This document shows positions 46,030 to 56,439 of a DNA stretch of 64,000 bases, piece by piece (the stretch's first letter is position 1; each line of letters begins with the position of its first letter). Both the position numbers and the translations under genes were made by a program. The notes under the pieces are model-generated. The model searched no databases. It had not been told where the DNA came from and saw nothing but the letters and a program-made list of their open reading frames with translations. Source of the stretch: Haemaphysalis longicornis (lineage: Eukaryota; Arthropoda; Arachnida; Ixodida; Ixodidae); contig CM023454.1 in NCBI GenBank assembly GCA_013339765.2, positions 41,312,950 to 41,376,949 on the forward strand, in the 5' to 3' direction.

Positions 46030-47250
46030 CTTCCGGTTCTCTAGTGAACTTCGTACCCTTGTCAATTTAAAGATCGCTGCCAGGGAAAATTCAAGAAAAC
46101 TAGCCTTGATGAATGGAAAGAGAATTGCCGTTCCTCGCATAAACTATGTAAAACTCCTCAGGACTCCTGTGACGATTCTGCGGAGAGCAGGGTGAATTCT
46201 CAGCCTGCAACGTTTTGGAGATGTATTCAATCCCGTAAAAATAACTCACACGAGCACATATGTCTGGTTGATTCCTCTCTAGAACACGTTCATAATGTCA
46301 CCAATAATTTTGCGCGGCAATTTTGTACTACATGTGACGAGCAGAATGACAGTGAAATAAACGTAATGTTTATTCTCGTACAAGGCTCCAGGTTAGGACC
46401 ATCGGGCGGGCAGTTTTTTTAGTCTAGTGCGCGTGAAATCGTCGCTGTCGTGTGGCCCTGACAGAATGCCTCCTGCTATATTAAAACAAACATACAACAG
46501 CAGATTTGTTCCTGTCTCAACTGGAATACTCAATCACTGTCTAAAAGCCGACATGTTTCCTCGTAGTTTCTAAAATTTCTTTAACATTTCTAAATACAGA
46601 AATACTAAAATTTTAAAATATACCCTCCCGCAAAAAAAAAACAATAGGACAGTTTCTTGCCTTCGTGCTGCCTCCAAGATTTTGCAGCAGTGCTCCATAA
46701 GGTATTGTCAATGTCTGTACAGTGTTTTCTCACAAGTACACAAAGTGAGTTTATGCCAGGAGGGTCGACAACAGCTAATTTCGCCTGTATTTTCAAGCAG
46801 GCTTCAGTGGCAGTCTGAGAGGGGCCAGTTTGACATTGTTGATTGATTGTTGGGTTTAACGCGCCGACGCAACGCAGACGATGAGGCGCGCCGTAGTGGA
46901 GGGCTCCGGATTAATTTTGACCACCTGGGTATCTCTATCGTGCGCCGAAATCTCGTACACACGGGCGTTTTTGCTTTTCGCCTCCATCAGAAAAGCGACA
47001 GTTTGACATTGTGTGCTGGACTTCAGTAAAGCATTTCGTGTAGTATGCCATGCCTTGTTACGGGATAAGAGTGATGCACCACTCATGAGATTTCAAAGCA
47101 GGTGTCTAGAGAATCAGATTAGTTTCGCTAGTGTAATGCGCAGACGAACTCTACGTATGAATCTACTAAGGATGTGCCCGAAGGCTTTGTGTTGGGCCTC
47201 ACTTGTTATCCAATTTTGTAAACGATGTGTTAGCCGCAATTAAAAAGTCT
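46030..47250 (+). pseudogene. Linker and reverse transcriptase of the 46-48.6 kb LINE
   Basis: The linker has RFSSELRTLVNLKIAARENS, SQPATFWRCIQSRKNNSHEH and SCGPDRMPPAILKQTYNSRF. The reverse transcriptase has RPISVLCLL-like sequence, LTSTQSEFMPGGSTTANFA, then on either side of the SINE QFDIV and CVLDFSKAFRVVCHALLRDK. LDFSKAF is motif A with its catalytic Asp. YADD was not located. Confidence 0.72.
46826..47012 (-). mobile_element. 5'-truncated SINE with 14-bp target-site duplication
   Basis: The SINE occupies 46840-46998 on the minus strand and lacks the tRNA-like head. It is flanked by cagtttgacattgt at 46826-46839 and 46999-47012. The body matches the copies at 7.6 and 54.2 kb closely (gagggctccggattaattttgaccacctgg). 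It sits within the reverse transcriptase of a plus-strand LINE at the codons for QFDIV. Confidence 0.93.
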
Positions 47251-47559
47251 TGGTTTCATCTCTACACTTTGTATACCTAATATTAAGGTGCATTGAATCT
47301 ATCGATGACTGTGTTGCCGTAGAGTGCGGTATATTCTTCTTTGTTAAAGGTGCTCAATTTAGATAATAAATTTTAACCCTGCCTAAACAAAGGTCAAGTC
47401 TCGTAGCTCCAAAAGAACCACATTTTCTTTCACTACAGTGTTGATGCGGTATGTTGTCTAGAGTTGACGAGATAAGAGACATCCGACTACGGTTCGACAG
47501 AGCTATAACTCTTCCGCCTGATATCACTCAACTAACTCGCCGGGCGCTCCCTTCAGGTG

Positions 47560-48020
47560 GTGCTGTATGAAGGTTTTCACGAGACCCCCAGTCTCCTCAT
47601 CGTTTCCAAAATATTTATTGCACTTCGTATTCATCACCTTGAATATGCCTCTATCTGGAATGGAACCTGTAGATGTATTTGCCTAGGCGTAGAGCTTGTA
47701 GAGACCAAATTTAATCAATAGTTATGCATTGTTTTTCCTTATGTCCCTCCGGCGATAACAGTTTCTGTGATTTCCCTGTGAACCCGCTTAGACATTCTTG
47801 TCTTTTACAGACAGCTTCATGGCACTATTTTACGTCCGGAACTGCGTTGTTGCTGTTTCCATGTTCTGCTAAAAGCAACCAGGCTTAACCACCTTTCAAC
47901 AAAGCTGGGTCACTTATTAGACTTCACGTCTATATACCTTTCACTACGAGGAACTTGATATTTGTCACCGTCCCCTTGAGGAGTTTTTGGCAGGCTTGTT
48001 AGCAGTGGCGCACTAGCTTA
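47560..48020 (+). pseudogene. C-terminal region of the 46-48.6 kb LINE
   Basis: The plus strand reads IALRIHHLEYASIWNGTC, with relatives usually showing RPHLEYASxIWNP, then after stops a helix-rich stretch. This is the region after the reverse transcriptase core in CR1/jockey-group LINEs. It is damaged by at least four stops. Confidence 0.6.
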
Positions 48021-48600
48021 CTTTTGGCAGCATTCCTTTATTTCTGTTTTTATTGTCAAGTGTACGTTGATTTCACAGAATTGGTACCTATTTGTTCGTG
48101 TATGACGATGCTCCGGGTGTAATTGTTGTATGTACTGCGATACACTTTTGTAGTCAACTTACATTGCGCATTTGTAAAGGTCCTGGGCGGGCAACAGTAA
48201 CACATTTTTCTAGAAGTTATATTACTGTGTGAATATTATCTTCTAATATTTTTCTTTATTTTGTTTCATGGATTTATGAAAAATTGAATCTTCATGTTAC
48301 CGCGTACTTTAGAGACCTTTATTCTGGATACGTTGTGCTATTGCTATGATTACTGTACGATGGCTTGTTGCGATGTATTAGACATCACAATCTACAAATA
48401 TCGGGTTATGTTGTTTTGGTGGCATTATTTGATGACAATTTTATTGCGTTGTACATATTTTTACTAAATAAATTGTTAGGCTGATTTTATCAATCAGCCA
48501 CTGATACATTTCAGTGCCATTATTGTTTTTTTCCTTCTGACTGTGCGAGCACGAAAGTTTCCGCTGCTCCTGAACATTTGAATAAAGATTGATTGAATGA

Positions 48601-49449
48601 GTGATGGATACAGTGAATATTTATAATAATATTATTGTTATTCTTATTATAATATTGCTTTGATATTGCAGTTTAAAATAGGAATTGTAACCCCAATCGC
48701 CTGCCCTCTACTGAGGCATTCTTCTCTGAAACAAAAAGGTCGTTCTACAATTTAATCTTGTTTGTTATCCTCTCCCTGATTATCCAATCTACAGGCAATC
48801 TTAAAAAAATAGGTGATTTTAAGATTTGATATGGTGGATCACTAAAGTTGAGGTGTGTATTAGAAACAGTTTTATTACAAAACTTTTAATCGCTATTCAT
48901 CGTCTCCTGTTTTGTTGAGCAACTGATTGATTTAAAAACACTCCAATTTAGGCCAATAAATAGGCTTACCACTTTCTGCAAAAATAAAAATTGCGAGTGC
49001 TTCCAAAGTAAATTTCTAGTCTAAAGAAGTATTTGTACACAGTTAATTGTTATTGGCATCTTAGATACATAGTATATCCAAGGTTTTATGGATTGTGCAA
49101 AAGCACAATTGGGTGATACAGTGGTACTTCTTTTTTTATGTTTTTGGGTACTGCCGACTTTCTCGGTTCAAGCAGGAGTGGTTCATACGTTTTACAGACA
49201 TTGGTGTCACGTATAGAAAGGCACAGACCCAATCCCAGAAAAGAGGAATACTATTGAACTCCCAGGTGTTTAAAGCAGTGTCAGAATAAAATGTTCAGAA
49301 TCATGAAGAAAAGGGGAATCTAATCCAATAAAATAACTGCTAACAATAAATCCCCTATTTGTACAATTTTACGTCTATTGTTCAAAACTTATAAAAGTTA
49401 CATGAAACAATATCCTTATTCTTTATTTTTTGGGAATTCTATTGTGTCA
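48601..49449. other. Unassigned AT-rich sequence
   Basis: Begins with an AT-rich stretch (ataataatattattgttattcttattataat). No gene or nameable repeat is seen. Confidence 0.4.
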
Positions 49450-49499
49450 CGGTTAACTGCCATCGATGGAAGTTGATTGCAATATGCAATTGATGACGA

Positions 49500-50770
49500 A
49501 AAACGAGTTATGTGAATTTTGTATTGACTTTTGTGCAGTCGTATTCTCCTATTGTGGTTATTTCTCGTAAAATGCCTGAAAGATTCGAAAAGGAAGCCTG
49601 ATCAGGATATTGTATACTTAACACAAAAAAGGACATATAGGAATGTAAGTTTATAATGTATTCGCAATTCGGACAGAAAATGAAGTTCGATTCTTTTGCG
49701 CAGGTTAGTAAAACTGGTATTTTTTGAGTTATCTGCAAACCCGCAACGAACTACTAATTGTTGTACCTCTCCATTTTATTTAAAAAAAATTTGATTTGGA
49801 TTCGAAATAATATCGGGGTATTTTATTGGTGGTTGAATCGGGTTCTGGTAGCCGGTTAACTTTACTGCAGAGAGACTGTTACAGAGTTTTCTTTTTAGGA
49901 TTTCCAGTTTACCTTACGCTTTCCAACCAATAGCAGTTATATATGATTCCCAATTAAGGTTGGATGTTAACGTAACTTCCAAATATTTAACTTGATCGCT
50001 TTTAGTAATATCCAAATAGTGTAATGTATAGGCAAATCTCACTCATTTTTTTTTATTCGTGAAACTTATAGCTACGGTTTTTTTGGCGTTCAATGTGATT
50101 CCCCACTGGGAACACCAGGCTTCAAATTTGGTTAATGAGTGATTTAGGTTAATCTGGTCCTCAGTTCAATTTACTTCTCTGTATACGACGCAGTCATCGG
50201 CGAAAAACCTTTTTTGAACGGATGAGCCAATACCCATAGGATGGTCGTTGATTTAGATAAGAAATAAAATTGGTGCTAAGACTCATCCCTGTGGTTCGCC
50301 AAAGGACGTTCAGGCTATTGGGCGTGTGGTTGTTGACAGCGAAAAACCGCTTGCGTTTGTGTAGGTATGATGTAATCTATATGAAAATATTATCTTCAAT
50401 ACCAATTGCGTGCATTTTTTATTAGGTCAGGATGGCGAAGGAAATCAAATGCATCTTCAAGATTCAGAAAAACGGTGTCTATTTGTCTTTCATTCAGTGT
50501 ATAAACAATGTCGTTTGTAATCCCGGCTAGCTGTGTGACCTTTGACAAGCCAGATCGAAAACTGCGTTGCCGATATAGAGTAGGCTGTCAGTTTCTAAAT
50601 GTGTTGTAGGGGCTTTAAAAATATATTTTCTTATGCTTTGCAGCACGTGCTGGTAATGAGACCGGGCGTAGTTACCAGATTGTAGTTTTGAACCGGATTG
50701 ATATATTGGAATGACCTTTACCATGCGCGAGTTTTGAGAGGTTGTTTGTATAACAATTCAAATGATATAT
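49500..50770 (-). pseudogene. Reverse transcriptase and C-terminal region of the 49-54 kb LINE
   Basis: The minus strand reads MVKVIPIYQSGSKLQSGNYA, then LAGITNDIVYTLNERQIDTV, FLNLEDAFDFLRHP (motif A with Asp kept), VFGEPQG-like motif B, and FFADDCVVYREVN with both catalytic aspartates. WCSQWGITLNAKKT follows. The C-terminal region shows LTSNLNWESYITAIG and KLEILKRKLCNSLSAVKL. The active-site residues survive but stops and shifts break the frame. (Motif B is read as GEPQG followed by a stop.). Confidence 0.84.
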
Positions 50771-50780
50771 TCTTAATGTA

Positions 50781-51613
50781 CACAGTAAAGCCCACCTATA
50801 CCGAATACGAATATATCGATTTTTTGTCTGTATCCAACCCTTGTATATTTCTGGTAAAATGTACTTGCATTTAACACTCTTTATATGGAACGCGATTTTG
50901 CTAACGCGATTTTGCTAAACTATCCCGCGCGAGATTTTTCGCTCTCCATAGGCAAGCGGCAGGCTTTCCCGCAATACATCGGCGTGCAGTGGTGGCAAGA
51001 GTGTTGCTAGCGAGTCCTGCGCGTGCTCAGGTGCGTGTAAACCGGCTGTGGCAGAGTGGAACAGCTCCACGCATGCATTCCGTTGGAGCTGAAAGCGTCA
51101 CATTGGGCGCTGCTGGCCGCGGTGTCACATAACTTCAAGTCCGTGCCACTCGCTTCCCGCACTTGTTCGGTTCGCTGGATTCGCCGTTATTCACTTGTAT
51201 CTATGTTTTTCTCCGCTCTGTCGAAGACGCCGAAGACTCCGTACCGCTTCCAAGCGCGAGCGAAGCCATCGCTGCCGTGGCCCTTTACGGCGATACTGCA
51301 GTGCCATTGAGGGCAGAGGTCTCGTGCTTGTCGACTGTTAATATACCGTGGATCAAGCAGTTATAATCAACGCGTTGCGCTCGAAGAAGCAGGCTACACT
51401 CACACAGTTATTCCACCACACTAAATAATTGTTCTTTTTCCAAGTGTCGTATCAATACTGAACGGCAGGGTGGTGTGAGCTCAGCGTTAGCTCGTGACTA
51501 TGCCGGCAAGATTGCTGTCATATAAGTTTTTCGTTTCACTTTCTATATTAAATTTTTGATATATAGAACAATTTTACAATCCTCGCGATGTTCGATATAA
51601 GGGGGCTTTATTG
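50781..51613 (+). mobile_element. Tigger/pogo-like non-autonomous element
   Basis: Terminal inverted repeats are cacagtaaagcccacctata at the left and caataaagcccccttatatc on the other strand at the right. TA is present on both sides (50779-50780 and 51614-51615). The ends and TA target fit the Tigger/pogo branch of Tc1/mariner. One internal plus frame includes PLPSASEAIAAVALYGDTA, like the C-terminal end of Tigger transposases, so this may be an internally deleted derivative. It interrupts the minus-strand LINE between linker and reverse transcriptase. Confidence 0.8.
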
Positions 51614-51649
51614 TATATCGCCTTACCTAGATAACATATTTATTAAAAA

Positions 51650-52085
51650 AATTGTTTTAAATATTTTGTTTGCCTTGGGACTTCTTCATGTCAAGGTTGG
51701 GGAGTAGGCACATAACATCTACATTATTATGTAATTCTGGCATGGGGTAAAAAAGGATACGATTGTAAAGATCCCCCGAGGAGTCATGCGCAAGAATAAA
51801 GTGAAAAGAGACAATTAATTCATTGACAATTTGCTCTTGTTGCGGGTTATTGTGTTGCACGTTGTGAGCTGGGAAACATTGGAATGTTGGCTCCACAAAT
51901 AGGACCATATTTTGTTTGGCTCCGAATGCATGCATGACGGGAGCGTGTAGGAATAGGAAAGAGAGTTAGCGCTGGAACATTTGTGGTTGAGTGTAGCACT
52001 AAGGCCCAGTAGTTGATCTAATGTTCCGGCCTTGCGCCGTCTTTGAATCTTCCTTTTTAAATGCATAATTTTCCACCTCACCTAT
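51650..52085 (-). pseudogene. Linker of the 49-54 kb LINE
   Basis: The minus strand shows MHLKRKIQRRRKAGTLDQLL, then in another frame NVDVMCLLPNLDMKKSQGKQ, which corresponds to the VxxLLxNLDxKKSxGPD motif just before the reverse transcriptase. The frame then meets the Tigger-like insert. Confidence 0.75.
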
Positions 52086-52925
52086 GAATAATCTCAATGA
52101 CCGCTTTTTTTCTCTAAAGCAATGTAGCTAGCTTCACAAGAGCACACAATATTTTAAAGCCTCCGCGCAGTTCGTCACCTTGTTAGTTTTGTTCATAATC
52201 AGAAAAGGAGTATTCCAATGGGGGAAACTAGAAGCGTCATCTACACGTGCATAGTCGATGAAAGAATAGCTGTGATTTGTTTGTTTTTAAACTAGTGTTT
52301 TAAGACACAAAACAGGAGTGATCTCGTGGTCGGAAGTTCAGTCTTTAACACTTATGGCGAAGACTTTAAGAAAACTACTGACAAACGTGAGGTCGAGCAG
52401 AGGTGAACCGAACCTACAATACGCGTACCACATGACACTAGTTGCAACAATAAAAAACTAAACGTTTTTAGTAACACTGATTCTCCACCTGCTACCTCCC
52501 GGTGATCGTGACCTAATTCAAGTCAGTTAAATCCTGCAAAATTAAAATGTCCAAACAGAATTACGGTGCAACGGGAATTTGTATGTTTTCTAATGTAGTC
52601 GTGCAATAATTTCCAAATACCAGGGGTACAGTTAGGAGGTCTGTACACTGCGCACAAGAATTTGCTTTTTCCATAGCAATTGATCGAACACCACATACTA
52701 TACTGTTTGCTAAAATCCCCTAAATGTAAAACTTTACATTCTTTTTTAAGCTATCGCTACCCACAGCTTGTTGTGTTGTCTTTGCGGAATAATTTGTATG
52801 AAGGGGGAACAACCTCAGGATCAAGCACGTCTTCGTGCAACCAGCTTTATGTGGATTTTGGCTGAGTAGTAGGCTTTCCAGAAGACCTAGCTTGTTTAAT
52901 ACGCTCCGGGCGTTGTGATACAATT
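52000..52925 (-). pseudogene. Endonuclease domain of the 49-54 kb LINE
   Basis: The minus strand reads YHNARSVLNKLGLLESLLLS, then after changes CAVYRPPNCTPGIWKLLHDY, VILFGHFNFAGFN and LLQLVSCGTRIVGS. GHFNF stands for GDFNF, so the catalytic Asp is His. The Glu motif reads TKTCL instead of TETWL. Confidence 0.8.
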
Positions 52926-53263
52926 AGAACTGTTTTTATACGCTCCCGTCATTGCTCGTTTTAAATTTCCGGCTGCCTTTTGCGCAGGTGTAACTGGTTT
53001 TGCCATTCAAACCCTTCAATTGCAATGCGAATCCCAGACAAACTGCGTTCCGTCGACGTTTAACGTCACAGGTTCGCGACACTTTTGAGCCTTTGGTCCT
53101 TCCTTTTGCTGTAGAATGCCAACGCTTCTCTCGTGTATCAAGCGCTATTTTTTTAAAAAAACCTCTGAAATTGCCATTTTTTCCTTTCACTTTAGTGCAG
53201 CAGGACAAAAGTCTGTTTTTTTCTAAAAAGACAAAGTCGGAGGATAACCGGACGGTAATGTTC

Positions 53264-53800
53264 TTATTTGTATTTTCCCACCGTATGAATCCTGTCGAAT
53301 GACTTTACTTGTATGTCTAATACTTGAATACTTTTTGTTAAACGCTGGCATTCATTTTCTTCTAGTTTTTCACTAATGCCATATATTACGTGGTTGTTGT
53401 CTCGCCTCCTACTTTCTAATTCGTCTACTTTAGCCGACCGTTCCAAAAGTTCTTGTTCGAGGTGCTATATGCTTTCTCACATACTGTCAAAATTTGTTCA
53501 AGTGTTTGCAGGAGACGAATTTTCTTTTCTATAGACGTAAATCTCTCTTGAACATTGGTCACCGCAGATTCTACTCCATTTATGTTGGAAGTGAAATCTT
53601 TCAAAGATTCTGTACTTTTTTTGCTCTTTCAAAATGCCGTTTCAGTAGGTCGTAATTCAAACTCGATTCAGCTTCTGGGGTCTGACGTTGGCCCGGGATT
53701 GGTTTATGTATGGCAAGTGGTTACTAAGAACAAATTGATAGTATCAGCACAATCTTTGGCATTTAAAAGAAGAAAATGTAGACTTGCAGCACCTTCAAGT
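53264..53800 (-). pseudogene. LINE ORF1 (coiled-coil type) with relic 2A
   Basis: The minus strand reads TNPGPTSDPRS at the start, then a stop, ELRPTETAF, SIEKKIRLLQTLEQIL and LLERSAKVDELESRRRDNNH. VIYGISEKLEENECQ and DRIHTVGKYK follow. The heptad-like leucines fit a coiled coil, and VIYGISE...DRIHTVGK matches the RNA-binding-like part of the first LINE's ORF1 (LLFFGIEDD...ERVHKLGK). The frame is broken by several stops and shifts. Confidence 0.78.
53689..53733 (-). other. Relic of a 2A ribosome-skipping motif
   Basis: The minus-strand codons read LFLVTTCHT*TNPGP. They align position by position with a leucine-rich 2A of the form LLLLLSGDVETNPGP. TNPGP is intact. The Asp-Val-Glu positions are now His, Thr and a stop (GAT to CAT and GAA to TAA would each need a single change). 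It stands at the N-terminus of a LINE ORF1, exactly where the intact 2A stands at 2597-2641. Confidence 0.68.
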
Positions 53801-54177
53801 TTAAAGAGTCACGGAAACGAGCGCTATATAACCAGGACAGAAAAACGGAAGAACGACGAGGAACATGTGCAACTAACAACTGATTTATTCCAAAGATAAA
53901 ACGGGTATAAGTAGCTTGTCAAAAAAACACACATACGCACTCCGAAAAATAGGAGATCTAAAAAGGTACAATAAAACAAAGTAGCCACTACTGAAGACAA
54001 CAAACATCTTTTTTATCGGAGGTCGTCTACCATCCAGTACTCCTTCTAAAACAGTGGTGGGGATGCTTCGCTGATAATGTCTGTGGTGTACGTCTTGAGA
54101 AAGAAGGCTTCACCCAAGTCTGACGCCCCGGCGACACGACTCTTTCGAATACGATTGTTTCAGTTAGTCGTAGAAGG

Positions 54178-54438
54178 CATCATTGCGACCCGCCGCGGTG
54201 GCTCATTGGCTAAGGCGTTGCGCTGCTGAGCACGAGGTCGCGGGTTCGATTCCCGGCCGCGGCGGCCGCTTTTCTGATGGAGGCGAAAAGCAAAACGCCC
54301 GTGTGTACGAGATTTCGGCGCACGATACAGATCCCCAGGTGGTCAAAATTAATCCGGAGCCCTCCACTACGGCGCGCCTCATCGCCTGCGTTGCGTCGGC
54401 GCGTTAAACCCTAGAATCAATCAATCAATCATCATTGC
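54178..54438 (+). mobile_element. tRNA-derived SINE (Ruka-like), best-preserved copy
   Basis: The SINE occupies 54187-54429 with catcattgc at 54178-54186 and 54430-54438. The head ccgcggtggctcattggcta holds the A-box region and gggttcgattcccgg is an exact B box (GGTTCRANNCC). The body and an (AATC)n tail follow. Among the copies here it has the most intact polymerase III promoter and is probably the youngest. It lies in the 3' part of Penelope-like element C. Confidence 0.95.
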
Positions 54439-54439
54439 A

Positions 54440-55400
54440 ACACTCACGGCAGTGATAAGGGGAAATGCGACCTGGTGGCATTCTTCATACAAAGACTGTC
54501 TTCCATGAGGCGATCATTTACGCATCGGCCGTTTTTGTCCGATGTACAGCCTCCCAAATTTTTATATTATAGCGGGAGCGACAACTGATTGGCTTGCCAT
54601 CGGCTTATCACGGTGTTAACCGGAAAAATAGGCGATAGTACGCTCACGCGCATAAACTATCTGTAGTGGGAGCATTGTATGCTCCGCTGCTCTCCTCGTG
54701 GCAACACACCCCCTGTTTATCTTATCTTGCAAGAGAGTTTTGCTGCCGCAAAAGGTACCTAGTAAACGTGACCCCATGTTTTTACTTTTATCCGATTTGT
54801 AATTTATCGCATTATACTTTACAGTGGCGTGAGGCCATTCCGGGCATAAAACCAGCACTATTATAATGTTATTTATCTTTTCAGTGGCATTCCTCACTCT
54901 GTGCGGGACAAGTGAACCGAAACAAATATTAAACGCTCATTTGATATGCGAATGCGCTTAAGATAAACGCGGTTTCTGGTGACCAAAGTCATTGAAATGC
55001 ACTGGCAGGGGGTCTCTCAAAGAGACAGATGACAGGCGCCACTCATAAAGCGGATAATCCTGGGCGTGTGCGTGAAATCTAGCACACGTCGCTGCTGAAC
55101 ACTGTGATCAGGCAGTGACATGCCGATCGGTTGCCGCTCCCGTTATATATATAAAAATTCGGGAGGCTGTAAACCTTACAGCAAGTGAAGGTAATTTGGT
55201 AAATGATGCCAGCGCACGGTGCTTCTTTTCGCAACATTGCGTCTTCCTTTGCATATTGATGCGTGTACACAGTCTCGCCAACTTTAACTACGCAGAGAAC
55301 ATAATAGGCACATCATATATTTGGGCAACACGCTTTGTAATATGGGCTACTTTTTTCATATAGGGCACTACTTCGAGTCGCTTTTTTTACTGGTCAGCTG
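54440..55400 (-). pseudogene. Penelope-like element C, GIY-YIG endonuclease, interrupted
   Basis: Upstream of the MITE the minus strand reads VPYMKKVAHITKRVAQIYDV, LKLARLCTRIN and, in another frame, GIIYQITFTCCKVY. Downstream of the MITE it resumes with IGQKRPMRK and a damaged C-terminal end. The join gives IIYQITFTCCKVY-IGQ, the GIY-YIG core. This shows both that the domain existed and where the MITE entered. Confidence 0.82.
54545..55171. mobile_element. TA-flanked MITE with long inverted repeats
   Basis: The insert at 54547-55169 (623 bp) begins cagcctcccaaatttttata and ends, on the other strand, cagcctcccgaatttttata. The inverted repeats extend for about 75 bp, including gcgggagcgacaactgattgg versus gcgggagcggcaaccgatcgg (shortened). 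TA is present on both sides (54545-54546 and 55170-55171). Removing the insert with one TA restores the GIY-YIG reading frame of the host Penelope-like element. TA duplication and no coding capacity fit a Tc1/mariner-type MITE. Confidence 0.9.
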
Positions 55401-55559
55401 GCGATTCGAGTTCTAGTGCTTCAGTTTCTTCAGTAGCGACTCGCACACAATTGACAGTAGACTGCGAGGATAACCCGCATCCTGAAGTCATTACACCGCG
55501 GTATCAAAACTGGCCTGTATGCGTGAACGCATGATCTTGTGAGGGCACACTCTAAGCAC

Positions 55560-55945
55560 TAAATAACAATAGCGCGCTTCACGGTTTTCGAATAGGCGAA
55601 TCGGACAGGAAGAAACTCTTTAGTCGCGCGTGGACAGTAAATTCCGTAAACGTGATTGTCTGGTATGGAGACGTCTATATTTAAAAATGTAAGGTTCTGC
55701 CCGTTTTGAAGCTCATGAGTGAAACTCAAGCTTCCTCTTACCTTCTAAAAACTCCAAAACTTGCGCAACACTTTCCTGGTAGGTTGCAGATTCCAGCTTT
55801 CATGAAAGAATAAGGTAAACGTCCACCTATGTAGAAACTTTAGGAAATCGGTCATTTTTACTTCATTGCGCAACCACCGGCAAAAATTTGTCAAAAAAAA
55901 ACACGCTGCACAGTACGTGGACAGCCAAGTTAGCATCATTTACCA
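55560..55945 (-). pseudogene. Penelope-like element C, end of reverse transcriptase
   Basis: The minus strand reads VKMTDFLKFLHRWTFTLFFH, then LSFTHELQNGQNLTFLNIDV and FLPVRFAYSKTVKRAIV. The pattern L-x-F-T-H-E...L-x-F-L-x...Y-x-P-R-A-x-K...AYSKxVKR is typical of Penelope-like reverse transcriptases after the YxDD box. The active site itself is not present. Confidence 0.75.
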
Positions 55946-55960
55946 AATTCCACTCACATG

Positions 55961-56439
55961 CGGAAAGGTGTCATTGGACAAACTGGCTGATGCGTAAATG
56001 ACGGCCTTAGGTAACATGATCTTTCCATGAGGAATTGAACCGGCTCGCATTTGCCCCATAACTGCCGTAAGTGTGCCAGTGCATTCCTTCCACGACTGAC
56101 TGAAACATTCGTTATTGATAAGAGTCATGACAACGTAGCGCGAGAACTGCATGGAGCTTATTTTATCCAGACAAATTACACCATCTCCCCGAAGGGACCT
56201 ATGTGGTGATGCAAAGCAGAATTGTTGGCGTCCATTCAGCTCATCGGACGGTGCAGCGTGCCTCAACCGAAGCAGAACTGAGGAAGCGGCGTGCGGACCG
56301 GGTTTATTATATAGAGAAGATGGAGTGGAGAGGAGGAGATGAGAGAGGAGATGTGCATGCGCGCTTATCGCGAAGCTGCCGTGGAGAGGGGGAGACGAGG
56401 AGCAGCGCGCACGCTTTCGCACAGCTGGTGGGGAGAGGG
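55961..56439. other. GA-rich unassigned sequence
   Basis: Contains a purine-rich plus-strand stretch at about 56310-56440 with gagaggaggagatgagagagg. The open frames on both strands in this stretch show no motif and are a likely by-product of composition. Confidence 0.4.

Larger units (their letters stand above)
45960..48600 (+). mobile_element. LINE fragment (linker to 3' end), split by a SINE
   Basis: The element begins in the linker before the reverse transcriptase and ends with aataaagattgattgaatga at about 48580-48600. A SINE interrupts the reverse transcriptase at 46840-46998. The family is near CR1/jockey by its linker and thumb motifs. The many stops show an old copy. Confidence 0.75.
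49450..53800 (-). mobile_element. CR1-like LINE with decayed 2A in ORF1, minus strand
   Basis: Reading down the minus strand from 53800, the order is ORF1 (with a 2A relic), endonuclease, linker, reverse transcriptase and C-terminal region. This is the same layout as the LINE at 2.4-6.5 kb but with different sequence, so it is another family or subfamily. A Tigger-like insert lies at 50781-51613. Stops are frequent, although the reverse transcriptase FADDC box is intact. Confidence 0.85.
53815..55960 (-). mobile_element. Penelope-like element C, minus strand, split by a MITE and a SINE
   Basis: On the minus strand it keeps the end of the reverse transcriptase, the GIY-YIG endonuclease and a 3' region with ggaataaatcagttgttag. 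It is a different lineage from elements A and B. A MITE at 54547-55169 splits the GIY-YIG domain and a SINE at 54187-54429 lies in the 3' part. The 5' part is missing or unrecognisable beyond 55960. Confidence 0.78.

Noticed and set aside
54187..54270. Functional tRNA gene
   Set aside because: The promoter boxes are tRNA-like, but the sequence continues into a SINE body and tail with a target-site duplication, and matching copies occur at three other places.
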